Below are positions 45,338 to 58,765 of a stretch of 64,000 nucleotides of DNA, one piece after another. The position numbers and the translations under genes were made by a program. Positions within the stretch are counted from its first letter, which is position 1; each line of letters opens with the position of its first letter. This DNA comes from Mycocentrospora acerina. Its lineage: Eukaryota; Ascomycota; Dothideomycetes; Pleosporales. The notes under the pieces were generated by a model. That model ran no database searches, was not told the origin of the DNA, and saw only the letters and a list, made by a program, of their open reading frames with translations. The DNA lies in contig JAKUHH010000108.1 in the NCBI GenBank assembly GCA_022701365.1, positions 1,239,821 through 1,303,820 on the forward strand, read 5' to 3'.

Positions 45338-48300
45338 TCACGACCACACCAGTTTTTTCAACGAGTACCCAATCTGCTCTAGATAGCCTGTGCTCCTCTT
45401 CGCGTCTGCAAGGCTGATAATGTCCTTCTCCTCAATCTCTAAAGGATTCCACTGTTCTTCACTCCCTGCCATCTTGTTCGTGACGCGAACAATCTCTTCA
45501 CAGATACTGTCTACCACCTGTTGCTCCGTCTCTGGTATTGTGTGTGAATCGCCTGCCGACGATGGAGGTGGGAGAGCCTTGAAAGCGAGGAAACGGTCTG
45601 TATCGACGCCCTTTGTTTCACCCTTATTTTCTTTTCCGTTCTCCGAGGCAGTAGAGTCTAGAGCCCTGGTATTTCGACGCACAAGTTCACCGCCTCCCTC
45701 TGCGCGATATCGAATCACAAAACCGACATTCTTTTCTGCGTCCATGTGGCGTTGCGCTAGCGTAGATGTGATATATACGCCTTTAACAACGCCCTGCAGA
45801 TTGCCAAGTTCAATGCGTTCAAACTCACGGACTTTTTCTGTGCCCCAGTCAAGACGGCAGAAATATACTGCCTTCTCAGTAAGTAACAACACGGCTTCTT
45901 CAAATCCTGCAGTCTTTGCGTGATTTGCCTGCGTTGGGACACTCAGAGTCCAACCGTGTACCAAGTCTTCGTCCGGAGACTCGATAACAATTCCAGCTGA
46001 GCGCTCGATAGCTTGTTGCCGTACCTTGCGGACATCAACGAAATAATCACTGCTCTTCATGTCTGCCTCGAATTCGGCGAAGACAGTGTCGGTAGCGCGG
46101 CCCAGTAGATAGTCAATAACAGCTTGTGCGAAGTAGTCGTTGACTATATTGTTATAATATCTAGTTAGTGTGAGACCAAAGTCTGTCAGCGCACCGGTAA
46201 TTTGGCGCTTTCGAGTGCGTGTAAAATCACCCTTGAGGGCTGCAGTGCCAGCATACTGACGCGAGATTGCGTCACCATTGTCTGCCCATAGTGTGTTGAA
46301 CCAACTCGTACTTGGGTCGTTTTGTAAGTCGATTAAATAACTTCCTGCTGAGAGCTGTCCTTCCAAAGCCGTTCTCGCGCATGCGGATTGCACAACATTG
46401 GTGCGATCTAAACAATCCATACAATTTATCCGAAGAACACCGCTTTGTTGGTGTCTGGTCTGATCGCCTGAGATCTCTGTCCATCCCGTGGATTCGAGAA
46501 AGGGGCCGAGTGTAGACATGAGGATAGAGACATTTTCAAATCGCATACCCCGGCAGACGTTATGGAAGTCGAACCACTCAAAGCCCAACTGTTTTCCTTG
46601 TCCATCGATGCCGCCCTGCTCGTTCAGTGAAATTGCGTGTTTTTCGTACAGCTCACCAATTTTGGCCTCGTTTCCGTGTTTGTCGATAAGTGAGGCGCAG
46701 TACAATTCACCGTATCGCGAGGAAAGATCAGTGAAATGATGCTTGAATGCAGCAGCATTTGTCTCAAAAGAACCCCATGTATTGACTTGAGGTTTCAAAC
46801 TGTACGGTGATTGCGAGAAAAATAGAGGTATCGAACCGCGGATTTGCGTAAAGGAGAAGATTTTGTCGTGTGAGGTGTTCCACATTGAGGACGATAGAAT
46901 TTGCTCTGTTTCCACGCTGTTGGCCGTGCAGCCTTCGTCATCCGTCCCTCGGCGCAGATATCGAAGTCCAGCTCGCTTGACGGACCGTCTTGAAACGAGC
47001 GTAAGGAGAAAATCTTTGCCATCTGCAATTTCTATCGGTATTGCGGAAGTCGCTACCTCCAAGTCATTCTCTGGCTCATTCTCTTGCTTATCCTTCCAGG
47101 CTTGTAGTTGTATATCATCTGGAGTCGCTTTCGAGTCAATGACCACACTACTGGACTGAGAGCTTGTAGCTTTGATTGTGAACGGTCTCTGGCCTACAAA
47201 TCCTTGCATAATAGGAAGAACGAAGGAGTGTTGTCCAGCTTCGATGAATGGAGATGTAATGTGTTGGTTCCAAAAAAACTATTTCTATTAGCAATCAAAC
47301 GACTCTTGACGAGACGAGGACTAACCAAGGGATCGTATTGCTTGAACAGAGGCAGACTAGGATTAGAATGCTGTTTTCCAACTCCATGCGACAAATCATG
47401 TTCATATGAAAAGAAAAAGTTGCCAGAAGAGAAATACATTCTCGTCGTCTGCAGGATTTTTGGTAGCAACACAATTGTTGTAGCATCCTTCTCGCCATCC
47501 AGAGCCTTTGGAATCTCCTCAAGGCCGACCTCTGGTCGAATATTATTATTTGTGTGCTCTAAACCTGGCATGGACGGGCCAGTAGGCTGTTCTTCGTGCT
47601 GGGACATCGTCGACTCGACATCGTGTGGCACACTCTTCCTGGCGAGGTTCTCGTCAGAGCTCAAGCCCTGCGTGCGCCTGCTATCAGCGCTCCACCCTTT
47701 CCTCGAGAACCACTTGTTGGCGAACCTCCCATATACGCCCTTGCGCTGCATGACATCCTCAGCGACGCTGGTTCCCTGTTGTACCGGTCCTCTTTGTCCT
47801 GTGACAGGATCCTTGACCTCTGTCGCGTCGATGGTAGCTTCCTCCACTAGCGAATCGGTTACGCTGGGGGCATCGTTCTCGCTATCTGAATCTGTGTCGT
47901 TCTCGCCTGCGACCTGGGCCTTGCTATGGCGCTGCAGATGCTCGCGAGTCGCTGCGATGGCCTTGTCGGCGTCGGCTTGCGAGGAGAGAGGGATGAGAGC
48001 GACATCAGTGATTTTGTAAATGGCCTTGCCACGAATCTGAGCGACTTGTTCGCGATCGCATATTGAAATGAGAAAGTACGAGGTAGCGACTTTGAGGAGG
48101 CCTTTTCAATGCGCGTCAGTCCCATGCCTTGCCAGGCTGGTACGGCTCGAGCGGTGAACGCCTTACCCACTATGCCGTGTGCTTCGAACGATATCAACGT
48201 AGAGTCGTCATCGCGTCGGTCCTTGAGCAGAGGCCCGACGCTGCCCTTGTAATCGACCTTGACGGCCTGTCTGGGTGCAGGCGCATGGCTGTGAGGCGTC

Positions 48301-48365
48301 ACACTCTGCAAGATCAGGCCATCAACTGCGGCGAAGACGATGAGCTTTCTCACAATGGCTGGCAT
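45338..48365 (-). CDS. Sac-domain phosphoinositide phosphatase with hSac2 domain (INPP5F-like)
   Basis: The model is complement(45338-47278, 47326-48101, 48167-48365) and encodes 971 residues; introns are 65 and 47 bp. The splices rebuild AHGIVGLLKVATSYFLISIC at the start of the Sac domain and QYDPLFFWNQHITSPFIEAG in its middle, which is strong support. The catalytic CX5R(T) loop is RINCMDCLDRTNVVQS at about residue 608, so the enzyme should be active. After the Sac domain, a segment at about 754-870 (IVIESPDEDLVHGW, VLLLTEKAVYFCRLDWG, FERIELGNLQGVVKG) matches the hSac2 domain of Sac2/INPP5F. A long insert inside the N-terminal Sac half (about residues 115-260) is acidic and variable. Expected role: removal of phosphate from PI4P on endosomal or Golgi membranes. 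No membrane anchor is seen, unlike Sac1. Confidence 0.9.
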
Positions 48366-50850
48366 TGTGTTTGTGGGTATTACGTTATTAGCAAATGGCC
48401 AACTTGTAGGGAAGGTGCGCATGGGAGCGCGTACAGACCCTTTAGGTCATGTGGGGTAGATGGTGGATGACGTCGTCTCATGATGCCAGCGACCCCTCAA
48501 CTCTACGACGTTCGCCTCACCACCAAAGCTCGCATCTTTCCGTCTCTGTACCACGGTCATCCGTACATCTCATTTTTATGCATGTGATTTCAGTGTGTAG
48601 CACGTATTTTAAGCTTTCCCCAAATTGGGTTGCTCAACGCCAGCTTTCGCAATTCGGGACATCATCATGACACGTCGCACGCTCGCGAAGAACAACAGAT
48701 ATTGTCACAGGATGTCACTATGTCACGCTGAAGTATCTAAGATCGCGCCACAAGTAAAGGCTTGCCATGGTGAGTCTGTCAACGAGTAGTGCTGACACAA
48801 GTCAACGTGTGCACTCTACTTCGCAGCCAAGTTTCCTACTCAATTACACTCGCTAGAGATGTACTACTACTGCCGTGTATTCCGGATACGAGGATACATT
48901 TGTAATTTGAATCTAGAGTAAGTTCATTTTGCTGGCGACCGAACAACAGGTAATAGCACCGAGGACAATACTGGCGCGGCTAAATCTCCAGGCGACATGC
49001 CAGTGAGGGCCACAAATATTCCATTTGATATCAAAACTAGAGGGACTGCTTTATCTCCAACGATGAGTTCATTCATATTGGCAATGGAGACATCATATTG
49101 ATGGTGTTATTGTGGTCGGTTTTGGCAACACGTACAAAAGCCAAGATATTCTCGGCTCTTCATTAAGATATCAGTGTCAGGAACAGCCACATAACCCATG
49201 CCAGTCTCCAGATCTCTCTGCCACTGCCAAGCCATAAGCATGCAGCAGCCAAGATAGTAAACTCTTGGTGACCCTGATCCTCTGTATCTCCATGATTCAC
49301 ATCTCGATGGAGCTTCTACCATATTAGGCGTAGATTCCGCCCTATCGATTCATGACACCGCCATCTCCCGCCACTCAGCACCGCAGTCAAGCATCACAAA
49401 TTAATAACCTCAAATCTAGACCAAAGGTTAAATTTCAATCTTTATCTTCTTACCAAGCTCGGCATGCGGGATTCTCACAAGGTCGTGTCTGGAGAAGTGA
49501 TTCGGAAGGGGCTACCTGTGCTCTACACTAAGCTCCTGCAGAGTTATAGATTGTGGGCTTGGATTTCTGACCGAAGTGTTACCCACTATATTTACCCAGT
49601 TCTCTAGCTGTAATACGAGAGTCAAGTGAAATGTTACAAGGTAGAGATGAAGTGTGCAATGCATGTCAACAAACAAAGTTGTGTGCACGAGATAGTAGAC
49701 AAACTATATATCCGGACTGATATAATATTACCGCCAAAGAGCATGCACAAAACCTTGTCGTGGAGATTATGTGCCAAATGGACAGGAGGAATAGCCAGAC
49801 CACCCATTTCATTCTCACAACAAGAAGGAAGAACAGACTACAGATCACACCCGAATACTGCTCAATTCGATTGGTACAATCATCCATTTCCAATCTGCAG
49901 GTCTTCTTGAACGCTTCGGTACAGCCACCCAATGACCATTGACTCGACGTATCCATACAATCGGTCCCACCAATAAGCCCAATCTTTCCTCACTGCTAAT
50001 CTGTCAAACTACCAATTTTTCTCTCTGCGAGTTCCAGGCCACAAATAAGTCACGCTGCACAATTTTCTAGTGTATAGACATGAACTCGACGTCACGACAG
50101 CCTTGACCCTGTGCGTGTCTATCAGTTTCTTTATCTTGTGGGAGCCAACTTCCGGACTAGAAACATAAAGGATAAATTAAGATCCTGAAACGAGGTCTCA
50201 AACTGAGCAGCTCTGCGTGGAGTATAATTGAGCGAATCCTATTCGTCAAGAGTTGTGGCTGAGTGAAGATGATTACACCGAGGGAGGCCGTTGAGCACTG
50301 CCGCGTCAGGGCATGTCCTCTTAGTATTAGGAGATAGGCTTGAGACGAGGACAGAAAATACGGATTGATGATTTATTTATGTTAGAGGATGTTCTTTATC
50401 TGGCAGTATGTGAGACAAGTTTGTCACTGCGAGGCGTGCAGGCCGGAAGCTGGCCTTTGGGCAATAACACTAACATAAGAGGTCTACCCACTGTTTCAAT
50501 CATCTTTTTGACATTGAATGGGAGAAACATAGGTGTTGGTGAATTGCAGAAGCTGGAAAGTTACAAATTTACCGGAAAACACGACAAGACTACAACAGTC
50601 AACAAGGGTACCATGATTTTGTGAGACAGATTGAACAGATGGGAGAGTGCTGTGGTAGCCGTAATTTGGTGTGAGAGAGATGAGCGAAAAGACATGATCA
50701 TCTATTTCTTATTGGGTTGAAGTAACGAAGAGCCCAATATGCTCATGCTCATGCTTGAAGAAGGAAAGGTCAGAACAGTGCATTGACAGATGTCGCCGAT
50801 CGCCTACCTTGGGAGGCAAAACGGCAAGTCAATGTGACTTTTAAGCAATA
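48366..50850. other. 2.5-kb intergenic region, no gene seen
   Basis: The phosphatase promoter occupies the first few hundred bases. The rest has only short frames without recognisable domains, including a 94-codon plus-strand frame at 50340-50624 that I do not support. Composition drifts toward AT from about 48.9 kb. Confidence 0.45.
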
Positions 50851-51881
50851 CTAGTTTTCGAATGCGCCATTGCAAAGCTCTCGCTCATATTCGAGATCAG
50901 GCTGAAACTCGCAGTACAGAGTTTCGGGGTCGCTTCCCATCCTGAAAGTAAATTCAGCCGCTTCATCGTCGACGTAAACCTTGGGGATACCATTGGCTGC
51001 TGCTGCCTCAACCATGAGCTGAATCTCGCATGAGCGCTCCATGAGGGTGTATAAGTAGGCAGCCTCATCCACAGTACCTCCTACTGTCTGAAATTTGTTA
51101 GCACGCTGATGAACTTGCCAAGCAAGACAGGCGCCTCGCAAAGGGGCGACGAAAAGGGATGCTATTTTTTCTGCGTCTCGCCAATACCAAGACGCAGAAA
51201 TAAAATCTGAAGACTCACCAATAAACCGTGGTTGCGTAAGACCATTCCCTTACCATTTGGGCCTAGTGCGTCCGCCAATCGCTTCCCCTCCGCTTCACTG
51301 AATACAACACCACCAAACTCTTCGTATACGGCCTGTGCGTCGCCATAGAAGTAGCACACGTCTTGATTAATCATCTCCAACTTCCGCGCAAATGCACTCC
51401 ACGCTTTACCTGCCTTTCCGTGGCAATGGCACGCAGCATTGACATCAGGACGCGCCTTGTGCACCGCTGAGTGGATGAGAAAGCCCGCCGCATTAGCTGG
51501 CCTACTGGTGTTGCCGCCGACTGCATTTCCATCGTAGTCAACCAACACCATATCCGACGCTTTGAGAGTCCCAAAATGCTTGCCCAGTGGGTTCGTCCAA
51601 AACGTGTGTGGGTTTTCTGGGTCGCGCACGGAAATGTGCCCACTCATGCCCTCGGTGAAACCTTTTCTGGAAAATAAACGAAACGCGCCGGCCATATGAG
51701 AGAGGATCCATGCGCGCTCCTTGTCGTATGATGAGAAGAGAGGAATACCTGGAAGACAAACCCCTTGCGAGATGGCTTGCAGTGGTGTCTTTTCCTTGGT
51801 TTGATCGCTCTCTGAACGTGGGACTAGTTGTTTAGTCTGGAGTCCAGATTTTGACTCTGCGACGGTTGCGGAAGGTGCCAT
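50851..51881 (-). CDS. class II aldolase/adducin-domain protein
   Basis: The model is complement(50851-51087, 51219-51881) and encodes 299 residues; the 131-bp intron is phase 0 and its removal joins VLRNHGLL to TVGGTVDEAAYLYTLMER, the typical family segment. Metal-site histidines are visible in NAACHCHGKAGKAW and in RNHGLL. GFTEGMSGHISVRDPE is the phosphate-binding loop region of the fold, and FWTNPLGKHFGTLKASDMVL follows. The protein is a single-domain cytosolic enzyme-like member related to L-fuculose-phosphate aldolases. Fungal homologues are numerous and mostly uncharacterised, so the substrate is not assigned. Start at 51881 (MAPSATVAES) is the first ATG of the frame. Confidence 0.9.
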
Positions 51882-52816
51882 GTTCCAGAGAGTAAGATCC
51901 AAACTGATTTGATGTCAATGAGGGAGTCAAGAAAACTTTAGATTGACTGTACAATTTCTCGGAAAATTGTGTGTTTGTATTGTATTACAATGTGAGGACA
52001 AGCCAGTCATCGAAGATAGGGCGCGTTGCCATTATTCGATAATGCTAGTCGGATGACAAGCCGAACGTGGGGGTACATGCGGGGCTAAGTCTCAAATAAT
52101 TCTGTTGTGCCAGCGGCGATCTCAATCTTACCCAGAACCACACCTCTTGCTAGACACTGACAAAAAGTGCAGACTTGGAACAATAAACCATCTACTGCGA
52201 TTTTTGTAAATACTCATCTGCAAAGAGAAATCAGATGCATCTTCTTAGAATTAAGAACAGCTTACCAGTATACATTCCGTGCCATTTCTCATGCGCTGCA
52301 TTTTTAGATCCCGAAGTCCAATTCACGGCAAAGTGTAAAACTCCAACGACTGTTGCAGCCACCCATCTAATGAATCCCTATTTCTATACTTGACCCGGGA
52401 TAGATTTCCTGTAAATTCCAACGGGAAATTCAGTCAAGCGATTTACATATTTCCAATTTTGGTGGGATCTTGCCCCACCAATAATACTCATTTTTGAACT
52501 CCTAGACTATCAGATCATGCTCACATACTATGGCTGTTTACTAAAATTCAAACTTTGCCAAATACCATGAACGCATTCATCTTAGGGTGGTTCAACAAAT
52601 TTGCAACAAGTTTCCGCATGCGAGTCGTGGAGACCACAAACAATGCTAATATTTGTACGTCTCGTTTTATAATACTTCACTTAATATAAAGAAAAAAGAG
52701 TCAATTGGATATCTCACCACTAAGTTCTCTCGATAATCTAGTCTCAATACCGCTTTTCTACGCTATACTCGCGCAGTAGTAAATTTATGAAGCACTCTCA
52801 AACGATAGGGGAGTAG

Positions 52817-53005
52817 GTTTCTTTTCTAAATAAAAAGTCTATTACTAGTGTTGAGGACGTTCTACACATCGAAAAATTAGAAGAAGCACTTCGTAATATA
52901 TACTGGACCGCTAACAGTAGTATGTTCGTTATCGATGCGCTAAACGTTTATCAGGATGATTATACTACAGAAACGCAATTCATTTACGATAGTTCCACGG
53001 CGTAA
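52817..53005 (+). other. decayed coding-like fragment, identity unknown
   Basis: An open stretch of 62 codons with no ATG start reads like real protein (for example EDVLHIEKLEEALRNIYW, then FVIDALNVYQDDY) before a TAA. Stops bracket it in the same frame upstream and downstream. It may be a relic of a transposon or of a lost gene; I cannot name a family. Confidence 0.3.
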
Positions 53006-55984
53006 ATCAACGTCGTTCGGCAAGGGTTTGAGTAAATGGAATACGCCTAAATATTCGATGTAACAAAGTCGCGAGTTTTGAAATCACTAGATGGATGAAG
53101 CAGTTTGCTCTACATTGCTAGAATTCGATGCTCAAACAGCTTATTTACATGTATGTATGGTGACCGCCCCAATATCAAGAGAAGTTAGACGGAGCTGAAG
53201 TTTTACATTGTGGAGAGTTATTTCTATAATGCGAATTGAGAGCAAAAATTAAAATGAATTTTTTTAAGTCATGAGTATCCTGTGTGCATCAACACTAATT
53301 AAACAAGGATCCGTTCTGATTCACAGTCCGAATGCCGGTTCATATATCGAAGTTGATAAATTTCAGAACAGTTACCTGAGATTGAGGAACATTTGTCACA
53401 CACCTCCCGGCAATTTTCTCGATTGAATTGTTGATCATCTGGGCTGTTCAACTTTTAGTTACAAGCGGAAATAGCTAAAACTATTGTATTGGTGTCCAAA
53501 AACTGCCACATGTTACCAATCACTGTGATATCGATCAGTTCGTCACTTCTATTTTTTGAAGTTGAATCGGATATTGTTGGCAAGCAGAATATTATTTTTT
53601 TTAGCTTGCGGCACTAATCTTAAATTTACATCAATTTCAATAGTTCAAATAGTTCGAATCGAAGAAACGGCTCTAGCACCTAAACTTCAGTCAAATTAGA
53701 ACCAATAGGGAATTAGAGTATATTCAAATCAAATCATGTTCAATTTGGTACTTCGAACTCAACTCGCAGTCTAATACGTAGGAATGCACGTTGAGGGCAT
53801 GAGTGTTGGTTCACCCATCACGATATTTCAAGTTTCAATTGATTGGTAGATAAAAAAAGTTGGAGAAAGGGATAGAGTCTCAAAATAAACCAATTAGCTC
53901 TGGTAATATGTGTATAGAAGCAACCGATTCTAGCGGCTTGAGGCTTCTGATTACGACTCGATAATCTCAACCATAATGCTGACGCCATTAAACACCTAGC
54001 TAACTCAATGCTCATTTGAACAGGATGTGGGTTTGATCTTCAATCCAGCCAAAGAAATTATCTCACTAGTAATGATTAAATTAGTGTAAAACTCAGCAAC
54101 TGATGGACACTCACGGCGTCTTTGTCATAGAACATGGGTGATTTAGCATTACATATCATTCTGGTCCCATTGATACACTTTGTACCGGCTATTTCACAAC
54201 GCGACATTTTATTGTAGTTGAAGAGTATACCAACGTTCCAGTGTTAAGTGGCAATCGTAACATGTGGCTAGACCGTACCGTGATAATGGTCTGGATTTGT
54301 GTTGCTTCGTAAGTGTCAAATGAGTGTATATGGATTAACACCTCTGGATCCGCTGTTCTGTCAATTCCATGCTCTCGGAAGTTCCGGAGCATATTTGCGT
54401 CGGCATAGAGAGCTATTCTTCGCTAGCAAGAATCTCAAACAACCACTTTCTAATCTGAGTAACGGGATTCTTCTAGTAGATTGCTCATATTAACGCCTCG
54501 CACTGCACAAGGATATTCGTGTAACATGACTCTATTGCATGGGGCAAACCAAAGATCATTGGTTCGCTTCTGTTTACACTTGGCGGTACGATTGTGAAAC
54601 GGCCCTGACAAGAGTATCTAGGTCCAGTCTACAACATCTTGGCGTTCTTGGTATGAAGGAATACCATATGACAAAAGTAAATCGAGTCACAGGCATATTT
54701 CGAGTTTGATTCGAAAAAATGCGAGGGTTATAAAAATGTTCATTCGGTGATTAGTAGAAGGTTGACTTGGAAGATTAAGACTAAGGCAAATCTGAAGAAT
54801 TCAAATAGTCGAGTAAAATAAACCACTCGTGAGAGAGGAAACAGCTGCAGAGCCTCACCCGCACTTTGGCATGAACGATGCTCCCCACTTTGGTCGCTAG
54901 CCACTGGTTCTGGAATCAATCACTCGGAGGACCGGAACATAGTCGCCTTTTCGCATTCGTATCAACTTGAAAATGATGCGATGGCTTCCTGAGGCCACCT
55001 CTCGAGAGAAATACGTGCGAAGAAAGGCCGCCGACGTTCCGGACGCATTTGGATCCTTTCTACGACATCGGCAAAACTCCGGGCAAGGCTGTCAACGAGA
55101 CACTTGCTCGGTCCTACCAAATCTCGGCTCATTCAACACCGAACTTTCAATGACCAAAGCCTTCACGGGAGGTCTTCAATGTCAAGACATGGCAGTGAAG
55201 GGGTTCTGAAAATGTTGGCGAGTTGGATTTAAGCGCCATGTGTCGCGGGCAAATTACCGCCAATTTTCGACGTGACTAGCGATAAATCTTCCGACAAGGC
55301 TGAAGGCGCGAGTCAACGAACAGACGCAATCTCCAATGTTGAATAGAGTGTCAGGCATTCTGCAGACAAGATTACCTTTTCTGACTAAGATATACCAAAG
55401 AGGGCTAGGCTCTTCATTTCTGACTTGTCTCCGCCTGAACATTACACTCACATTTGTGTTAGAACTTTGGTAGACAGTCTTGTTGTATTTTATTGTGGTA
55501 GAATTGCGGAGTCATGCAGGGTCCTAATGGAACATAGTGTGATGAAGCTGGCTGCGCAAGGCACAGATCTTGATTGGCTGACAGACTGGGGTGCATCACG
55601 TCATGGTTAATGATTCGACGATATTATCTCACTTTGGACCTACCGTATATGCACAGGAGGCTGAAATTAGGGCTCCTGCAAGGTCCCTTTCGGAGGATTG
55701 TTGTGTGCGACACTTGGCAAAGTCATGTTCTAGATTAGATCCTCCGCCTGCAGCTTATAGGGTTCCAAGACTGCTAAGTCTCTTTCACAGCCGCTAGTGA
55801 AGTAAGCTTCTTGGCACACTCTAACTTGGGAGATGTTCCGCCGTATACACTGACGCTGGCTATCTGGCCACAGCTGTATCGAGTCACGAACTTCTTGGAA
55901 TTTTGATCAAGCATGCCTAGAGAAGGGCCTTTGCAACGATCTCAGCATCACAGATCAAAGCCGCACAGATGAGCTTCTGGTCGG

Positions 55985-55990
55985 TATAAA
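55985..55990 (+). promoter_or_regulatory. TATA box of the first pectate lyase gene
   Basis: TATAAA lies 155 bases before the ATG at 56145 and is followed by a C/T/A-rich leader lacking any upstream ATG, a typical inducible fungal promoter arrangement. Confidence 0.5.
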
Positions 55991-56144
55991 GGGTACATAG
56001 CTCTCGCGAACAATTACCAGTCCATCGCAATTCATCCTCTCTTCTTCACCATCACTGTCGTTCCAAAACATCACTCATTTATAAACTCGCTTCAAAACAC
56101 ACTCGTTATCAATCCAAATTCTAATTCGGTCAACTACAATCACC

Positions 56145-57005
56145 ATGCAGTTCCTCACTCTTGCCCTTTTCGCTGGCCTCTCTGCCGCCCAGAGCCTGAA
56201 CATCCCCGCAGCCGTTGGATCCAAGACTGTTCTCAGCGTTGCTTCGACCATTCCTAAGGGCGTGACCAGGAACCTCGGTTACCGCGAGTTTGACCGTGGA
56301 ATGGCATGCAAGGATGGAGACACCGGCAGCAAGAACGCTGTTTTCATTCTTGAAGATGGAGCTACTCTTGAGAACGTCATCATCGGTGCTAACGCCCTGG
56401 AAGGTGTCCATTGTCTCGGAAAGTGCACAGTCAGGAACGTTTGGTTCCGTGATGTGTGCGAGGATGCGGTCTCTGCTCTCGGCAAGGGCGATGTGCTTAT
56501 TGTTGGTAAGTAAAATATCTAATCGCTCTCTGCTCTCATATACTTACCTTCTTTTCTAGGCGGCGGTGCGCAGAACGCTGATGACAAGGTGGTTCAGCAC
56601 AACGGCAGCGGAACGGTCACAATCCGTGATTACACTGTTATCAATGTTGGTAAGGTCTACAGGGGATGCGGTGACTGTAAGTCTTGATTCTTGGAATATT
56701 AGTCATGGACATCTGTGACTGACAATCATTTTTCAGGCACCGGCAACTCCTCCAAGGGTGCTCGTCACGTCGTCATTGAGCGTCTCCGCGCTACCAATGT
56801 TAAGACCAACCTTGCTGGTATCAACACAAACTATGGCGACTCTGCTACCATCAGTGGCTCATGCGGAACTGTCAGCGGTGAGATTTGCCAGCAGTTCAAC
56901 GGTATCAACAAGGGTGAGGCTTCTAAGAGCCCTGAGATTGCTGGAAAGGAGAGGTGCTTCGGCGCCCAGGGCAAGTTGGTCAGGGGCGGTATGCCCCGCT
57001 GCTAA
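56145..57005 (+). CDS. secreted pectate lyase, polysaccharide lyase family 3
   Basis: Exons 56145-56505, 56560-56676 and 56737-57005 encode 248 residues. The signal peptide MQFLTLALFAGLSAAQS is followed by the compact PL3 beta-helix. Family signatures: AVFILEDGATLENVIIG, EGVHCLGKCTVRNVWFRDVC, EDAVS (Ca2+-binding Glu-Asp pair at about 106-107), then GGGAQNADDKVVQHNGSGT. The Lys after ADD lies 23 residues past the Asp of that pair, the same spacing as the catalytic Lys in characterised PL3 enzymes. GTVTIRDYTVINVGKVYRSCG-type and NYGDSATISGSCG segments complete the fold. Paired cysteines fit secretion. It cleaves de-esterified pectin (polygalacturonate) by Ca2+-dependent beta-elimination in the plant apoplast. 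A TATA box lies 155 bp upstream. A paralogue lies at 62114. Confidence 0.94.
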
Positions 57006-58765
57006 GCGGTCTCGCTGACAAGCTCGAACTGCTCGAGAACGAGCCAAATGGGAGAGGGGGGTGATATAGGGACGTGATGTGGTGGAGACAGACATAATTG
57101 AAACCCAAAACAGACTTGTATGTGTTTTGACACAACATGTAGATATGCAACTTTTAAATAGTTTTAATTTCACATAAATTTGTTAGGAGATAAAGACCAA
57201 GACGAGTGAAGTCAGCAAGTTGCTTTTATTCTAATAATATGAGATGCTTACATTATTGTGTAGATGTATAGTACCTTTGACTGATGATCCACTTCAGTTA
57301 TCAATGGCTATTGTCAGGAAGTGGTTCAACCTGAGAATATGTACTGTTCTATTCCAGGATCTATCAGATGATAGATCATAGTACCTTTTTGGCTTGCATG
57401 GCATAGTGGAATAGAGCTGTGTCCTGACAGCTATATGACTCGCTCCCACGAGGATCACAATTATGAGAACTATTTTATTGATCTTTCACTTATATTTCAG
57501 CAAATTGCCAGGCGGTAGGAGTTAATTGGAAAGGTAATAGAATTAACCTCGAACACAACAATGATCGATCAACGCCATCGTTCTATCTGCTTAAAATGTA
57601 CGAATTTTTGCAACATTGTGTGGAATTATGGTACTGTTTGTCCAGGAACATGTTTAGTGCACGAGTTTCGTATCAGTCACTCGCTCAAGTTACATTCATA
57701 AGCTTGCATTCACCTTTTCCATAGGCTTCTCCTTCTGATAGGCCTGGAACTTGCCCATTGTGGGATCCATAATTTTTATGTGTTTTGAAAATACGTTTCT
57801 CACAGGCTTGGTAGCATTAGCACAATGCACCCTGGATTCGGCCCATCTTGTTACACTTTCATGCAGAAACAGCCAACTTTGCTTAAGTGGGATTCACGAG
57901 CACGTGGAAACAGGGATGTAACTGTTTGCATGTGCGGCACAACTTTCGAAACGCTTGAATGTTACAGGCGGAACCATGCCGTGGCATGTTAGAAAACAGT
58001 CGAAATCTTCTGCCGAACGTGCGGAATTATACACAGTATAAACTCGTTGCTCACTGTATCTTGTAAACCAATTCTTTCGCCCCTGCTTATGATACGCTAG
58101 TGTTGAGTTTCAAGCAATTTTGCGTTTCGGCGGACCTGTTGCCAACCTGTCGTATAAGACACTGTGACTAGTAGTAAAAGAGCCGATAGGTTTTTTCCAT
58201 CTCCCACATTAGCGAGAATCTCGTAGCATTTTGAACAGCAAGCAGATTTCGCACCGTTGATAGTGAGGATCATCCTCATTATCGTGTGCTAAGACTTTTA
58301 CCGATTCGAGATCCAGTCAGATCTTCCCGCGAAACCATCGCCTGCTTAGACAAGCTCCCTGCTTTCAAAGTTTCAGAAGCAATTTGCGACCATCTGGAAC
58401 CTCACAATGATATGCAAGAACGATTGCACTTCAAATGCGCTACCTGATACCTGTCATTTCCCGGCTCTTCACCATATGTGTAGCGTGGTTGGGAACTATT
58501 CATGGAACGTTGACATACTTGGCAGCGAAAACAGAACATCGAATCGCACCTCGGATATGACTTGGCAACATTTGTCCCAAACGTCGTGCCTCCGTACTCT
58601 TGGCATGTTATTTCAAAGGCGCGATTGTGGTCTTATGCGTAATTCGAAGTGTACATAAACCTCTGCTGGACACATGGGAAAAACTATCACCATCGCAGCT
58701 CGCAGTCACTCATTATCAAACTCTCTTTACAGCATTCTGCGATCCTTTCATTTCAATCATTTACT
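57006..58765. other. AT-rich intergenic region
   Basis: No gene is supported. A perfect 9-bp inverted repeat with a 2-base spacer (GATCTATCA at 57358-57366 and its complement at 57369-57377) is the only local structure noted. The last 150 bases carry the promoter of the carbonic anhydrase. Confidence 0.5.

Larger units (their letters stand above)
51882..56144. other. AT-rich gene-sparse region
   Basis: Over 4 kb without a supported gene. From about 52.2 kb the sequence is visibly AT-richer than the first 48 kb, with frequent stops in all frames. Decayed coding-like fragments occur (for example 52817-53005). The pattern is compatible with an old repeat-derived block that has drifted or been mutated by RIP, but no intact transposon, long terminal repeat or terminal inverted repeat could be recognised by eye. 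Confidence 0.6.

Noticed and set aside
47108..48019. Plus-strand 303-codon frame opposite the Sac phosphatase
   Set aside because: Antisense to exons 2-3 of the phosphatase and crosses its intron; no domain.
50340..50624. Plus-strand 94-codon frame
   Set aside because: Sits in a gene-poor stretch and has no signal peptide, domain or splice partner; length is within chance.
54967..55209. Plus-strand 80-codon frame in the AT-rich region, considered as a small secreted protein
   Set aside because: No signal peptide and no cysteine pattern; charged composition looks random.
52000..56000. RIP-mutated transposon
   Set aside because: AT-richness fits, but I could not recognise a terminal repeat, transposase or polymerase motif and could not compute dinucleotide indices, so it is noted only as a possibility.
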